Shown: positions 1-8,834 of the stretch, one piece after another
Layout of the letters: each line of letters begins with the position of its first letter
How positions within the stretch are numbered: the first letter of the stretch is position 1
Assembly (NCBI RefSeq): GCF_001422205.1
Contig: NZ_LMMJ01000009.1
Span: forward strand, 350,070 to 414,069
DNA: 64,000 bases
Reading direction: 5' to 3'
Origin: Curtobacterium sp. Leaf261
Lineage (GTDB): Bacteria > Actinomycetota > Actinomycetes > Actinomycetales > Microbacteriaceae
Made by a program: the position numbers and the translations under genes
Notes under the pieces: model-generated
Told to the model about the DNA's origin: nothing
Databases searched by the model: none
Seen by the model: only the letters and a program-made list of their open reading frames with translations

Positions 1-836
1 GTGGTGCTCTTGCCCTCGGACTCGACCGACGACGTCATCACGAAGGTGCGGGCGGAACTGGCCTCGAGGTCGAGGAACTGCAGGTTCGTACGGAGGGTCC
101 GGAACGACTCGGCCCGGGGGCTCCGGGGGTCGGCCTGCACGATGAGCGGCCGGACCGACGCCTTGCTGTCGAACGCGATCCCGCCGACGATCGGTGCGTC
201 GCTGATCCGCTCGACGTCCTGCTCGGTGCGGACCCGGTTGTCGAGTGTCTCGCGGAGCACCGCGATCCCGACGCCGAGCGCGAGCCCGACGAGGAGCCCG
301 AGGATGACGTTCACCGGGACGTTCGGGCTGACCGGCGCCGATGGCACCTGCGCCTCCTGCACCCGGGTGAGCTTGACGGTCGAGCCGCCGTTCTCGCTGG
401 TCGACTCGATGTTCTGCACCACGTTCGTGAGGCTCTGCGAGGTCGCGTTCGCGATGTCGGCCGCCTGCACGGGATCGGTGTCCGTGACGTTGATCGTGAT
501 CAGCGTCGTGTTGAGCGGGGCATCCGCGGAGACGAGCGTGGCGAGCTCCCCCGCCGTCATGTCGAGCTTGAGGCTCGAGATCACCGGCAGGAGCACGATC
601 GGCGTCGTCACCAGGTTCGAGTACGTCAGGACGCGCTGCTGGGTGAAGGTGTTGCCCTGCGCGAGGTCGGCGGCGCTCCCGCTCGTCTCGGTGGACACGA
701 AGACCTGCGCGGACGCGGCGTACTCCGGCTGTTTGACGATGGAGTAGCCGGCCGCGGCTGCGACTCCGACGAGTGCGAGCACGAGGATGAGAACCCATCC
801 CTTGCGCAGCACTGTGATGTAGTCGCGAAGCTCCAC
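1..836 (-). CDS. Polysaccharide biosynthesis tyrosine autokinase (Wzz/BY-kinase), 5' part only
   Basis: Reads off the left edge; 278 residues are visible. A membrane segment lies near residues 13-33 and a second near 177-199, flanking an extracytoplasmic Wzz domain, and the visible part ends in the P-loop SSVESEGKST, where the cytoplasmic BY-kinase domain begins. Such proteins set chain length and control export of capsule or exopolysaccharide by tyrosine autophosphorylation. I chose the GTG at 836 because the nearby ATG at 849 is in another frame, and a GGAG sits just upstream. The kinase active site and tyrosine tail are outside the window. It is divergent from the CPBP gene at 976. Confidence 0.85.
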   Translation of the reverse strand, partial: MELRDYITVLRKGWVLILVLALVGVAAAAGYSIVKQPEYAASAQVFVSTETSGSAADLAQGNTFTQQRVLTYSNLVTTPIVLLPVISSLKLDMTAGELATLVSADAPLNTTLITINVTDTDPVQAADIANATSQSLTNVVQNIESTSENGGSTVKLTRVQEAQVPSAPVSPNVPVNVILGLLVGLALGVGIAVLRETLDNRVRTEQDVERISDAPIVGGIAFDSKASVRPLIVQADPRSPRAESFRTLRTNLQFLDLEASSARTFVMTSSVESEGKST

Positions 837-975
837 AGCTCCATGCCTTCCCCGAGATGTCCGTTGCGCCGAGGCCCTTGATCGATCCCTGGGATCGCAC
901 TCAGCAGGGAAATACTGCCACACGCGTGAGTCACGCTCGTTTCGACGCGGCCGTCGAACCCTCTACGGTGTGAGC

Positions 976-1782
976 ATGACCGGCGCCGACGGCTCTCCTC
1001 GTCCAGACCCAGTGCCGCCGTCGTCCGCGGAGCAGCGCGACCAGCGCGGGCTCGGCCCTGCGCTCGGGCTCGGTCCCGCGCTCGCTCCCGCGCTCGTGAT
1101 CGCCGTCTCGCTCGTCGTCACCGTCGTGCTCGCCCGGATCGTCGCGGGGGCAGCCCGGACCGGTGTCGTCACCGACCCGCTGGTGCAGGTGCTCCTGGCC
1201 GACGTCGCCGTCTGGATCCCGCTCCTCGCGGCGGTCTGGTGGACGGTGCGCGGACTCCCCCGGTCGGATGTCGTGCTCCGACTCGGGCTCCGGTTCCGCG
1301 TGGTCGACGTGTTCTGGGCCGTCGCGATCGCGGTCTTCGCGCGGGCGATGGACGCCCTCCTCAACCTCGGGGTGTTCGGCGTGACCGGACTCGGGCCGCA
1401 GCTCGTGCTCGGCGACGGGCCCTCGCCGGCGCTCCTCGTGCTGATGGTCGCCGGGCCGGTCCTGGTGTCGCCGGTCGTCGAGGAGCTGTTCTTCCGGGGG
1501 GTGCTCCAGCGCTCACTCGTGCGGTGGTTCGGCGGGTCGGATGCTCGGCCCGGCGTCCTGGCGATCGCCGTCGGGGTACTCGTCAGCGCGCTCGTGTTCG
1601 CCGCGATGCACCTGCTGATCGGGTCGTTGACACCGGCGTCGGGGCTCGTCACCTTCGGTTCGACGTTCCTGCTCGGCGTGCTCGTCGGGACGCTCGCGGC
1701 CACCACCGGGCGCATCGGCGGCGCGATCCTGGCGCACGTGCTGTTCAACGCGATCGCGGTGGTGCTGACCTGGTCGTCCTGA
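976..1782 (+). CDS. CPBP family intramembrane metalloprotease
   Basis: 268-residue multi-pass membrane protein of the CPBP/Abi (CAAX protease and bacteriocin-processing) family. The three family motifs are visible: EELFFRGVLQ (glutamate pair and arginine), FAAMHLL and HVLFN, which supply the metal-binding and catalytic residues inside the membrane. The substrate cannot be told from sequence. A frame-matched GTG lies at 970, but TACGGT at 964-969 followed by 6 nt and the ATG at 976 fits the leaderless promoter pattern seen at many genes here, so I prefer 976. It is divergent from the polysaccharide kinase, with no partner gene downstream. Confidence 0.85.
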   Translation: MTGADGSPRPDPVPPSSAEQRDQRGLGPALGLGPALAPALVIAVSLVVTVVLARIVAGAARTGVVTDPLVQVLLADVAVWIPLLAAVWWTVRGLPRSDVVLRLGLRFRVVDVFWAVAIAVFARAMDALLNLGVFGVTGLGPQLVLGDGPSPALLVLMVAGPVLVSPVVEELFFRGVLQRSLVRWFGGSDARPGVLAIAVGVLVSALVFAAMHLLIGSLTPASGLVTFGSTFLLGVLVGTLAATTGRIGGAILAHVLFNAIAVVLTWSS

Positions 1783-1869
1783 GCGCGAGGCAGGCCGCGC
1801 TGCGGACGAGGTTCATCGTCGGTCGGCGTACTGCCCGCGGCCGTGTCGGTGGTCAGACGTGACGGTTCA

Positions 1870-2496
1870 CTACCAGTTCTTCCGGATGAGCTCCAGGCGC
1901 CGCTGCACCTGTTCGTGGCGTCCGTCGAGCACGAGCGTCACCGCCAGACCGAGCAGCGCCAGGGCGAACAGGACGTTGAACAGCACCGCAACCCCCATCG
2001 GCACGGGAACCAGCTGGAATAGCGTGGACGCGAGCAGGACGAACGCCGTCACGGTGAGCATCAGCTGGGTCGAGCGATCTGCCGATCGAGCTCGCGTCAC
2101 CGCCGCCGCCGCGACGAACCCCGCGACGACGACGACGATCCGGATGACGACCAAGATCGTCGAACGGACGACAGGATGACCATCGGTCAACGCGGACACG
2201 ATCATGCCGAGGGCCGTGACAGCGCCGAAGACGATGAGCGCGGCGGGACCGTACGGGGCGGTGCCCGTCACCCGCGTGCCACGCCGACGTCCCGATGCCA
2301 TCACAATGAACCCGACGAGGAGGACGATTCCCGTGACAGCCCTCGCGATCGTCCCCCACAGCGGGAACGAGTAGGTGTCGTCGATGGCGATCGACGTCCC
2401 GGCGCGGTCGAACAGCATCGACACCGCTGCCACACCGATCAACACGCCTCCCCAGAGCGTGGAACGCCCGATCTGTGCACTGCTGGACCCGGTCAT
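1870..2496 (-). CDS. Hypothetical multi-pass membrane protein
   Basis: 208 residues with about five to six hydrophobic segments and a charged C-terminus ending RKNW. I recognise no catalytic motif; it looks like an uncharacterised integral membrane protein. The ATG at 2496 is preceded by GAGGAAGG about 5 nt upstream, supporting the start. It stands alone between convergent CPBP and the divergent stress protein gene. No function is proposed. Confidence 0.7.
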   Translation of the reverse strand: MTGSSSAQIGRSTLWGGVLIGVAAVSMLFDRAGTSIAIDDTYSFPLWGTIARAVTGIVLLVGFIVMASGRRRGTRVTGTAPYGPAALIVFGAVTALGMIVSALTDGHPVVRSTILVVIRIVVVVAGFVAAAAVTRARSADRSTQLMLTVTAFVLLASTLFQLVPVPMGVAVLFNVLFALALLGLAVTLVLDGRHEQVQRRLELIRKNW

Positions 2497-2716
2497 GAGA
2501 ACCTTCCTCGGTGGTCTTCGCTGACCAACCCACCGTAGCGCTGGGAGCGCATTCCATCCCCCTGTGACTTCGGCCGCCTACGCCACCGGCAACTGCCGTG
2601 GGGAGCAACATCGTCTACGACCACAGCACGGACGAAGCCGGGCTCGGGCGCGGACGAACAAGGCACTCGAGAATCTGACCGATCCAGCACCGACAACGAG
2701 TCAAGGAGCCATTCCC

Positions 2717-3214
2717 ATGTCTGACACCACCAGCACCGACCAGCACCACGTCGCCGAACTCGTCAAGGACGCCAAGGTCGCGATGCTCACGACCATGACC
2801 GAGGACGGCAAGCACGTCAGCCGCCCGATGGCACTGCAGGAGGTCGAGTTCGACGGCGACCTGTGGTTCTTCGCCTACGACAACTCCGCCAAGGCGCAGC
2901 AGATCGGGGTGCACGCCGAGGTGAACGTGTCCTTCTCGGACACCAAGGGACACTCGTGGACGTCGCTGGCCGGTACGGCGAGCATCGTCCACGACCGTCA
3001 GAAGGCCGAGCAGCTGTGGGCGAAGCCGCTGCAGGCCTGGTTCCCGGACGGCCTCGACACGGACGGCCTCGCGCTGATCAAGGTCGAGGCGGAATCGGCC
3101 GAGTACTGGGAGGGCCCGAGCAGCACGGTCGCCTACATCGCCCAGGTGGCTCGCGCGGCCGTGACCCGCAACTCCGACCACGACCCCATCAAGAACGACA
3201 CCGTCGAGATGTGA
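2717..3214 (+). CDS. Pyridoxamine 5'-phosphate oxidase-fold general stress protein (GS26-like)
   Basis: 165 residues. The FMN-binding split-barrel fold of the GS26/PNPOx-like family is suggested by MLTTMTEDGKHVSRPM, LWFFAYDNSAKAQQI and the VSFSDTKGHSWTSLAGTA strand region. Members bind a flavin and are induced by general stress; they are not biosynthetic PdxH. The ATG at 2717 has AAGGAG 8 nt upstream; in-frame codons farther upstream lack such a site. Length is typical for the family. Monocistronic, with a hairpin at 3389 some distance downstream. Confidence 0.85.
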   Translation: MSDTTSTDQHHVAELVKDAKVAMLTTMTEDGKHVSRPMALQEVEFDGDLWFFAYDNSAKAQQIGVHAEVNVSFSDTKGHSWTSLAGTASIVHDRQKAEQLWAKPLQAWFPDGLDTDGLALIKVEAESAEYWEGPSSTVAYIAQVARAAVTRNSDHDPIKNDTVEM

Positions 3215-3388
3215 CCGTCGTCCCCTTTGCGTCCCAGTCGACGGCGTACGTCAGCGCCGTGCCTGCCGGCGGGGTCACGAAGACCCGTGCCGATCCGGCA
3301 CTGCTCCACCCGCGGAACGCCAGGAACTCCAGCGCTGCGCGGTAGTCGCCGCCACCCGATGTCGGTCCAGCGTGGGTCCGACCGTGCA

Positions 3389-3422
3389 GAAGGCCCGCAT
3401 CCAGATCCGGAGGCGGGCCTTC
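3389..3422. terminator. Bidirectional intrinsic-type hairpin
   Basis: Perfect 10-bp stem GAAGGCCCGC/GCGGGCCTTC with a 14-nt loop. It lies 17 nt past the stop of the small membrane protein (minus strand) and downstream of the stress protein gene (plus strand), so it may serve both. No T-run follows, as is common in high-GC actinobacteria. Confidence 0.5.
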
Positions 3423-3439
3423 CTCACGGGCGGAACACG

Positions 3440-3634
3440 TCAGCGGCGCTGGCGTCTCCGGGACTCGTACCAAGCCACGAGCGCGGCGATGAGCATCATC
3501 TCGATGAAGAAGTAGGTCGACGCATTCCCGAATGCTGCTGCAAGCGGGGTGAAGACCGCGAGGCCGAGGACGATCAGCGCCACGACTCCCCAGCGGAACA
3601 TCGTCAGGTCGCGCTTCGGAGTTGCACTGCTCAT
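3440..3634 (-). CDS. Small membrane protein, hypothetical
   Basis: 64 residues with two hydrophobic segments (about 14-32 and 39-56) and a basic tail ending RRRQRR. The start ATG has GAGG 6 nt upstream and forms an ATGA overlap with a short upstream open frame that looks like a gene remnant (see 3631-3850). Nothing in it identifies a function. Confidence 0.6.
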   Translation of the reverse strand: MSSATPKRDLTMFRWGVVALIVLGLAVFTPLAAAFGNASTYFFIEMMLIAALVAWYESRRRQRR

Positions 3635-3850
3635 GATTGCCTCCTCAGGGCTACTTGCCACTGAACGCCGCTGTAGGCGAACGGGTTCCACTCCGTCAGC
3701 GGCGGCGGCGTGGTCGTGGAGAAGATGCCCACGCATCCGTTGCCCACGGCGTGTCGACGTAGTTCAGCAGATGACCGTCAGCGTCGGTGATGATGACGGC
3801 GCAGACGTCCGATGTCCATCGGATCCCCCTTCGTTGCGATGCGATGTCGG
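3631..3850 (-). pseudogene. Possible remnant of a frameshifted gene
   Basis: Two neighbouring reading frames each look protein-like: one contains CAVIITDADGHLLNYVDTPW and then runs into a stop, the next frame continues as VGIFSTTTPPPLTEWNPF and stops with TGA overlapping the ATG of the 3634 gene. A single frameshift would join them. I do not recognise the family, and the open frames are short, so this could be chance. Confidence 0.25.
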
Positions 3851-4119
3851 TTGAACACTGCCTCTCCAGGCTTGCACGACCCCCGTTCGGGTGTCAGTCG
3901 CCAGTCCGGGGGACGGAATCTGTACCCCGGCGGGGGTCGACGAGGGACCCGGAAGGCGAGCCCCGGTCAGGTGAGGGTCCCGATCACGCCACCGACCGTG
4001 GCGGACCTGTGCCGTGCCTCCCGTCCGACCGGGTCGGATCCGTGCGCCGGTCTGCGCGAGCCGCCGCGCTCGATCCGGACGGCCATCGGGTGAGGACGCG
4101 GGACGCGGACTGCGATCGG
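3851..4119. other. Intergenic stretch, no feature seen
   Basis: Together with 3635-3850 this is a gap of almost 500 bases. No open frame with convincing codon pattern, no tRNA-like fold and no long inverted repeat was seen in this part. Confidence 0.4.
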
Positions 4120-5040
4120 CTACCGGGCACCGCTCCCGTCGGGACGAGGCTCTTCGAGCTGGGCGGCGAAGAAGCCGGTGAGCCGGTCGAGCGTGTCGAC
4201 GACGACCTGCTGATCGCGGCCGGCGACGAAGCCGTGGTCAGAGCCGGGGAACACGTGGTGTTCCGTCCGGACCCCTCCCGCGCGGAGGCGTGCGGCGAGC
4301 GCAGCGCCCTCCGGTGCGAGGGTGTCGTTCCCGCCGGTGAGCACCAGGGTCGGCGGCATGCTCGCGGCCAGCGTTGCGTCCCGGTCCGGGGATGCGAGCG
4401 GTTCTCGACGACGGGCGACCTCGGGGAAGTAGGCCCACCCGACGAACCGCTGCACGAACGGACTGATGGCCGGACGAGGGATTCCCGACGTCCGGTCCGT
4501 GCGGACCACGTCCGTCACGGGGACGATGAGCGCAACGGCCACCGGCGCCGGGAGCGACGCGGTGCGGAGCTGCTGACAGGTGTTGATCGCGAGCTTCGCA
4601 CCGGCGCTCACGCCGCTGAGCAGGAGCCGTTCCCCGGACCACCCCGCCCCGGTCTCGGCCCGGAGCCACCGAGCGACGTCGAAGGCCTCCTCTTCGGCAA
4701 CCGGGTACTGCACGCGTGGGCCGGTGTCGTAGTCGGGCAGCACCACGACGGCACCGAGCCGACCGGCCATGGCCCGAGCGATGTGCAGGTCCTGCTCCGG
4801 GTACCGGTTGACGAAACCGCCGCCGTGCAGGTGCATCACGACCGGAGCGTCGGGGTCGTCCCCAGCCGGGCGCTGCACGACCGCTCGGACCGGACCGTGT
4901 CGCGTCGGGATGTGCACGGTGGTCGGGGCGGGGAGCGGGGTGCTCGGCTCCGGGAGTCCGCGCGGCGATCCGGCGCGCACGCGCGAACCGAGCTGCGCGA
5001 GGACCCAGAAGAGCGGGCTGACGGGACGGCGCACACGCAC
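4120..5040 (-). CDS. Alpha/beta hydrolase, hormone-sensitive-lipase-like esterase
   Basis: 306 residues. The oxyanion-hole motif HGGGF is at about residue 75, the nucleophile elbow GVSAGAK (Ser in GxSxG) near 150, and the C-terminal catalytic aspartate/histidine region GSDHGFV near 270, the pattern of the HSL/bacterial hormone-sensitive lipase family. It probably hydrolyses small acyl esters; the physiological substrate is unknown. The GTG at 5040 lies 2 nt past the stop of the upstream transporter, so the two genes are likely cotranscribed. The frame stays open upstream, but that DNA belongs to the transporter. Confidence 0.85.
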   Translation of the reverse strand: MRVRRPVSPLFWVLAQLGSRVRAGSPRGLPEPSTPLPAPTTVHIPTRHGPVRAVVQRPAGDDPDAPVVMHLHGGGFVNRYPEQDLHIARAMAGRLGAVVVLPDYDTGPRVQYPVAEEEAFDVARWLRAETGAGWSGERLLLSGVSAGAKLAINTCQQLRTASLPAPVAVALIVPVTDVVRTDRTSGIPRPAISPFVQRFVGWAYFPEVARRREPLASPDRDATLAASMPPTLVLTGGNDTLAPEGAALAARLRAGGVRTEHHVFPGSDHGFVAGRDQQVVVDTLDRLTGFFAAQLEEPRPDGSGAR

Positions 5041-5042
5041 GC

Positions 5043-5891
5043 TCAGCGTCCGTCTCGTTGCGGGGACGGCTGGGTGGACTCGGTGTTCGATGATCGTCGA
5101 CGTCTCTGGAGGAGGTCGGCCGTCCGCACGAGGCGCAGTGCCGTGACGAGCACGACGCCGCCGAGCACGTTGCAGACCAGCGTGGGCCCGAACCAGCCGA
5201 GCCACTGTCCGAGGGTGATCGGGACGCCGGACTGGACGGCGCCGAAGACGAGCAACGAGTCGAGGATCGAGTGGAACAGCTGGAGGCCGGAGAGCAGGAA
5301 CCCGCCGATCATCGCGGCGATGATCTTGGCCGGGTCGGAGTCGGTGCCCTGCTGCATCCGGGTGACGAGGGTGATCGTGCTGCCGCCGAGGACCGCGAGC
5401 GCGGCGGCCTGGAGTCCGAACGGCATGTCGACGTAGTACCGGGCGGACTCCTCGAGGTCGTCGTGCCACTGCGGGAACGCCTGCACGACGAGCCACATGA
5501 ACACCCACCCGCCCGCGAGGTTGCTGACGAGCGTCCCGATCCACAGCCGGGCGAGCTGTCCGACCGTGCCCTCGCGTGCGATCAGCGCCGTGATGGGCAG
5601 CAGGAAGTTCTCGGTGAAGAGTTCGCTGTGCGCGAGGTAGAGGGCGACCAGTCCGATGCCGAACGCGAGTCCCGCGAGCAGGTGGTTGCCGGTCTCGTGG
5701 AGGACCGCGAGGTAGCCCATCACGCCGATGCCGATCTCGAGGCCGCCGGCGAACCCGGTGGTGAGCACGACCCGCCAGGTGCGCTGCAGCCGTTCGGCAC
5801 CCTCCTCGACCACGGCGTGGAAGGACTCGTGGATCTCGTCCTCGACGGGAGCGTCGCTGTCACCGAGTTCTCGGCGTCGGTCATCGGTCAC
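5043..5891 (-). CDS. Formate/nitrite transporter (FNT) family channel
   Basis: 282 residues with about six membrane segments and an internal repeat as in FNT channels; family-like stretches include GIGVMGYLAVLH, AHSELFTENFLLPI and SNLAGGWVFMWLV. FNT proteins are pentameric channels for formate, nitrite, hydrosulfide or related small anions; the substrate here is not resolvable. The N-terminus is acidic and soluble. I chose the GTG at 5891; the frame remains open upstream but soon reaches the tRNA-Met gene, which rules out a much longer protein. First gene of a pair with the esterase. Confidence 0.85.
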   Translation of the reverse strand: MTDDRRRELGDSDAPVEDEIHESFHAVVEEGAERLQRTWRVVLTTGFAGGLEIGIGVMGYLAVLHETGNHLLAGLAFGIGLVALYLAHSELFTENFLLPITALIAREGTVGQLARLWIGTLVSNLAGGWVFMWLVVQAFPQWHDDLEESARYYVDMPFGLQAAALAVLGGSTITLVTRMQQGTDSDPAKIIAAMIGGFLLSGLQLFHSILDSLLVFGAVQSGVPITLGQWLGWFGPTLVCNVLGGVVLVTALRLVRTADLLQRRRRSSNTESTQPSPQRDGR

Positions 5892-5978
5892 CGGTCCGAC
5901 GCTATCCGAGTTGGCGGCCGGTCGCCGACCGGTGACGTGGGCCGGGTCTCGCGCGGTGGACCGCATGCGAGCACGAAG

Positions 5979-6018
5979 AAGGCCCCCTGCCTGGAGGACG
6001 TCCAGATCAGAGGGCCTT
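5979..6018 (-). terminator. Hairpin downstream of tRNA-Met
   Basis: Outer stem AAGGCCC/GGGCCTT enclosing an inner CTGGA/TCCAG hairpin, located 6 nt beyond the 3' end of tRNA-Met, followed on the minus strand by CTTCTTCG. Likely the end of the tRNA transcript. Confidence 0.45.
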
Positions 6019-6023
6019 GCGTG

Positions 6024-6097
6024 TAGCGAGGGCGGGACTTGAACCCGCGACACCACGATTATGAGCCGTGTGCTCTAACCAACTGAGCTACCCCGCC
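6024..6097 (-). tRNA. tRNA-Met (CAT)
   Basis: 74 nt cloverleaf: acceptor GGCGGGG with CCTCGCT, D arm GCTCAGTTGGTTAGAGC, anticodon stem CACGG/TCGTG around loop CTCATAA (anticodon CAT), T arm GCGGG-TTCAAGT-CCCGC. CCA is not encoded. Elongator methionine is likeliest; an Ile2 tRNA with modified CAT cannot be excluded by eye. Confidence 0.93.
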
Positions 6098-6144
6098 ATG
6101 GACATCGGAACCCCGTGTCACTGCACACAGCCGCTCCGCGTCGG

Positions 6145-6216
6145 AGCCCCGAGTCAGGATTGAACTGACGACCCCCTCCTTACCATGGAGGTGCTCTACC
6201 ACTGAGCTATCGGGGC
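6145..6216 (-). tRNA. tRNA-Thr (GGT)
   Basis: 72 nt cloverleaf: acceptor GCCCCGA/TCGGGGC, D arm GCTCAGTGGTAGAGC, anticodon stem CCTCC/GGAGG around ATGGTAA (anticodon GGT), T arm with GTTCAATC. CCA is not encoded. Upstream of and probably cotranscribed with tRNA-Met (47 nt apart). Confidence 0.94.
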
Positions 6217-6353
6217 GGAACCAGATCTGTACCCACCGGACCAGGTCCGGCGCAGTACCGCGATCGGCACCGTACGAGGATAGCAGAGCCGAGACGGTGG
6301 TCATGCACTGTGGCCGACTCCCGGGCGCGGCGTCTGCGCTCCTCGGAACGCGA

Positions 6354-7622
6354 TCAGTTCGCGTTCGCCTTGAGCCACGCGAGCGGGTCCACCGGGACGT
6401 CGTTCACGTGGATCTCGAGGTGCAGGTGGGGACCGGTCGAGTTGCCGGTGCTGCCGACCTCGCCGAGCTCCTGGCCGACGGTCACCGTCTGGCCCTGGAC
6501 GACCTTGAACGAGCCGTCCTTCATGTGGCCGTAGACGCTGACGAACTGCTCGCCGTCCACGTCGTGCTGGACCCAGACGTCGTTGCCGTAGCCGCCGTCG
6601 TCCGCCTTGACCTTGATGACCGTGCCCGCGGCGACCGAGCCGATGGGCGTGCCCTGGCCCGGGGCGAAGTCGATGCCCTCGTGGAAGGTCGAGCAGAACG
6701 AGCAGCCCGCGACGTTCCGCGCGCCGAACCCGCTCGAGATCGGGACGCCGACCGGGAACGGCCACTGGATGGTGCCGTTCGGGTCGTTCGTGAAGGTGCC
6801 GCTGGTGTTCTGGGGGATGACCACGGCATCGGTCACCGAGTAGCCGTCGCGGTTCGCCACGGCATCGGCACCCTCGCCGCTCGCGCCGACCTTGAGGGAC
6901 TGGTCATCGACCGCCGCTGCGGCGGCACGGAGGCCCGGAGACTGGGGCGGCGTGTAGAACGCCTGCGCCGGGACCGAGGTACCGACGACGAGGCCGGCGA
7001 CGACGAGGAGCACGGCTCCGCCGGAGAACGCCGAGGCGCGACGACGGAACGAGGACCCGGAACGCGTCGGGCGCGTCGCCGAACGGTCGGCGACACGCTG
7101 TACGCGCCGGACGGTGCGCTCGGTGGCGCGTCGTGCTGCGGGCGACTGCGCGGCGACCGGGGCCGACACCGAGAACGCGGCGGGCGCGGGCTCGACGACA
7201 GGCGCCGCGACGACCGCGGGAGCCGCCTCGACGACGGGTGCGGGCTCGACGACGGGTGCGGACTCGACGGGCTCCACGATGATCGTCTCGGCGACGGTCG
7301 GCACCGCTGCCACCACGTCCGGCGAGCTCGGTGCCGGTGCGTCGAACACCGACGTCGACTGCTCCGGCGGCATCGCGACCGAGACGTCGGGCGACATCGG
7401 CGCGCCGTCGGCATCGACCGGCATCGCGACACCCGGACCGGGCGCGACGACGGCCGGAGCGGCCAGCGTCATGGCGTCTGCAGCGATCGCCCTGGGGGCG
7501 AGTCCGGCGGCGAGCCGTTCCGCTGCGATCCGCTCACGGCGGGTCATCGGAGTCGGCGGGGTCACGGCCGGGCCGGAGTTCGGCTGCGGGAGGACGGGAG
7601 CGTCTGTGGCGTCAAGGGGCAT
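6354..7622 (-). CDS. M23 family metallopeptidase, membrane-anchored
   Basis: 422 residues. The N-terminal 200 residues are cytoplasmic-type and rich in Ala/Pro/Val (repeated VVEPAP blocks); one membrane segment at about 205-225 (VLLVVAGLVVGTSVPAQA) then leads to an extracellular C-terminal LasA/LytM domain. The M23 zinc site is visible as FHEGIDFAPG and HLHLEIH, so the catalytic residues are intact. Such enzymes cut peptidoglycan cross-links or activate other hydrolases. The ATG at 7622 has only a weak ribosome site; the mRNA leader has a small hairpin. The frame is open farther upstream without a better start. Confidence 0.85.
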   Translation of the reverse strand: MPLDATDAPVLPQPNSGPAVTPPTPMTRRERIAAERLAAGLAPRAIAADAMTLAAPAVVAPGPGVAMPVDADGAPMSPDVSVAMPPEQSTSVFDAPAPSSPDVVAAVPTVAETIIVEPVESAPVVEPAPVVEAAPAVVAAPVVEPAPAAFSVSAPVAAQSPAARRATERTVRRVQRVADRSATRPTRSGSSFRRRASAFSGGAVLLVVAGLVVGTSVPAQAFYTPPQSPGLRAAAAAVDDQSLKVGASGEGADAVANRDGYSVTDAVVIPQNTSGTFTNDPNGTIQWPFPVGVPISSGFGARNVAGCSFCSTFHEGIDFAPGQGTPIGSVAAGTVIKVKADDGGYGNDVWVQHDVDGEQFVSVYGHMKDGSFKVVQGQTVTVGQELGEVGSTGNSTGPHLHLEIHVNDVPVDPLAWLKANAN

Positions 7623-7659
7623 AGCGTGGAGTGCGGAGTCCTCATCGGGGCGTGGCGCG

Positions 7660-7677
7660 CTCGTTGCGGGTAACGAG
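7660..7677 (-). other. Small hairpin in the leader of the M23 peptidase gene
   Basis: CTCGTT-ACCCGC-AACGAG, a 6-bp stem with a 6-nt loop, about 38 nt before the start. Just upstream a direct repeat ACCGTT-CTCGAG-ACCGTT is seen. Its role is unknown; too small to be the c-di-AMP riboswitch found before some actinobacterial wall hydrolases. Confidence 0.3.
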
Positions 7678-7799
7678 CAGATAACGGTCTCGAGAACGGT
7701 AGCAGCGATCCCCCGTAGTCGCCAGTCGTCGGTACTCAGGCTGGACGCCCCAGTCCGGGTGACCGGACACCCCGTACCCAGACGCTGCACAGCGGCGGT

Positions 7800-8624
7800 T
7801 CAGACCCCGGACTCGAGCGCCCAGACCCGTTCGACGAGCGCCGCCGCGATGCTCGGAGCGGCCACGACGTAGGTGCGCGCGTCGCCCGAGGTCCAGCTCT
7901 CGACGACCGCCCCGGCCTCCTCGGCGACGATCGCACCGGCGGCCATGTCCCACGGGTTGATCCCGCGCTCGAAGTACGCGTCGACCATGCCGGTCGCGAC
8001 GGCACACAGGTCGAGCGACGCGGCCCCCATCCGTCGGATGTCCCGGATCTCGGTGATGAGCCCGCCGAGCACCTGGATCTGCGATGACCGTCGCTCCACG
8101 GTGTAGCCGAACCCCGTGGCGACGAGGGACTCGGCGAGGCTCCGCGGTCCGTCGACGTGCAGGCGCTCCCCGTTCAGCGTTGCGCCGTTCCCGTGCTCGG
8201 CGCGGAACACGTCGCCGGTCGCGGGTGCGACCACGACACCGGCCACGGGTGCCCAGGTGCCCGGGTCCGGTTCACCCTCGACGACGGCGATGCTGATGCC
8301 GTACATCGGGTTGCCGTAGAGGTAGTTGACCGTGCCGTCGATCGGGTCGACCACCCAGGTCAGACCCGACGAGCCCGACTCCGCTCCGGACTCCTCGCCG
8401 AGGAACCCGTCGTACGGCCGGTGCTCCGCGATCCGTGCCCGGACGAGCGCCTCGACCTCGCGGTCCGCGGCCGTGACGACGTCGACGATGCTCGACTTCC
8501 GGTCGGCGACCTCGACGCCCTCACGACGGCGCCGGGCGGCGAGTTCCGCGGCCTCGAGCGCGATCGACTCGGCGAGCGCGGCGAGGGCGCCCCGCTCGGC
8601 CGGCGGGATGGAGGTGGTGGACAC
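7800..8624 (-). CDS. suhB: Inositol monophosphatase family protein
   Basis: 274 residues. The Li-sensitive phosphatase signature is complete: GEESG (metal ligand), DPIDGTVNYLYG (catalytic Asp-Pro-Ile-Asp) and WDMAAGAIVAEEAG (C-terminal metal ligand). It hydrolyses inositol-1-phosphate or related sugar phosphates; in actinobacteria the product feeds inositol lipids and mycothiol-type thiols. The GTG at 8624 has AAGGA about 8 nt upstream; the open frame extends 42 codons farther but without a better site. Confidence 0.85.
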   Translation of the reverse strand: MSTTSIPPAERGALAALAESIALEAAELAARRRREGVEVADRKSSIVDVVTAADREVEALVRARIAEHRPYDGFLGEESGAESGSSGLTWVVDPIDGTVNYLYGNPMYGISIAVVEGEPDPGTWAPVAGVVVAPATGDVFRAEHGNGATLNGERLHVDGPRSLAESLVATGFGYTVERRSSQIQVLGGLITEIRDIRRMGAASLDLCAVATGMVDAYFERGINPWDMAAGAIVAEEAGAVVESWTSGDARTYVVAAPSIAAALVERVWALESGV

Positions 8625-8752
8625 GAGGTCGTCCTTCCGTCGGTACCCGCCCCGGCAGCGACAGGTCAGCACCCGCCCCGACAACGACAGAAGGCCCGAC
8701 GATCTGGACGAACCGGACCGACGGACCTCGTCGCATGCTGGCGAGAGCATGG

Positions 8753-8834
8753 TGGCAAGTGAGGGATTCGAACCCCCGAAGGCGAAGCCGTCTGATTTAC
8801 AGTCAGATCCCTTTGGCCGCTAGGGTAACTTGCC
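8753..8834 (-). tRNA. tRNA-Tyr (GTA)
   Basis: 82 nt class-II tRNA with a long variable arm (CGGCTTCGCCTTCG region). Acceptor GGCAAGT/ACTTGCC, anticodon loop CTGTAAA (GTA), T arm GGGGG-TTCGAAT-CCCTC. The 3' CCA is encoded (discriminator A then CCA). Confidence 0.93.

Noticed and set aside
3189..3473. 94-residue minus-strand frame with a protein-like middle (YRAALEFLAFRGWSSAG)
   Set aside because: Runs through the hairpin at 3389 and overlaps the stress-protein end; codons in one part look natural but start and family are lacking, so it may be a remnant at most.
6059..6304. Open frame across both tRNA genes
   Set aside because: Covers two well-formed tRNAs; peptide arises from tRNA sequence.
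7623..7800. c-di-AMP (ydaO) riboswitch before the M23 peptidase gene
   Set aside because: Conserved ydaO cores could not be found; only a 6-bp hairpin is present.
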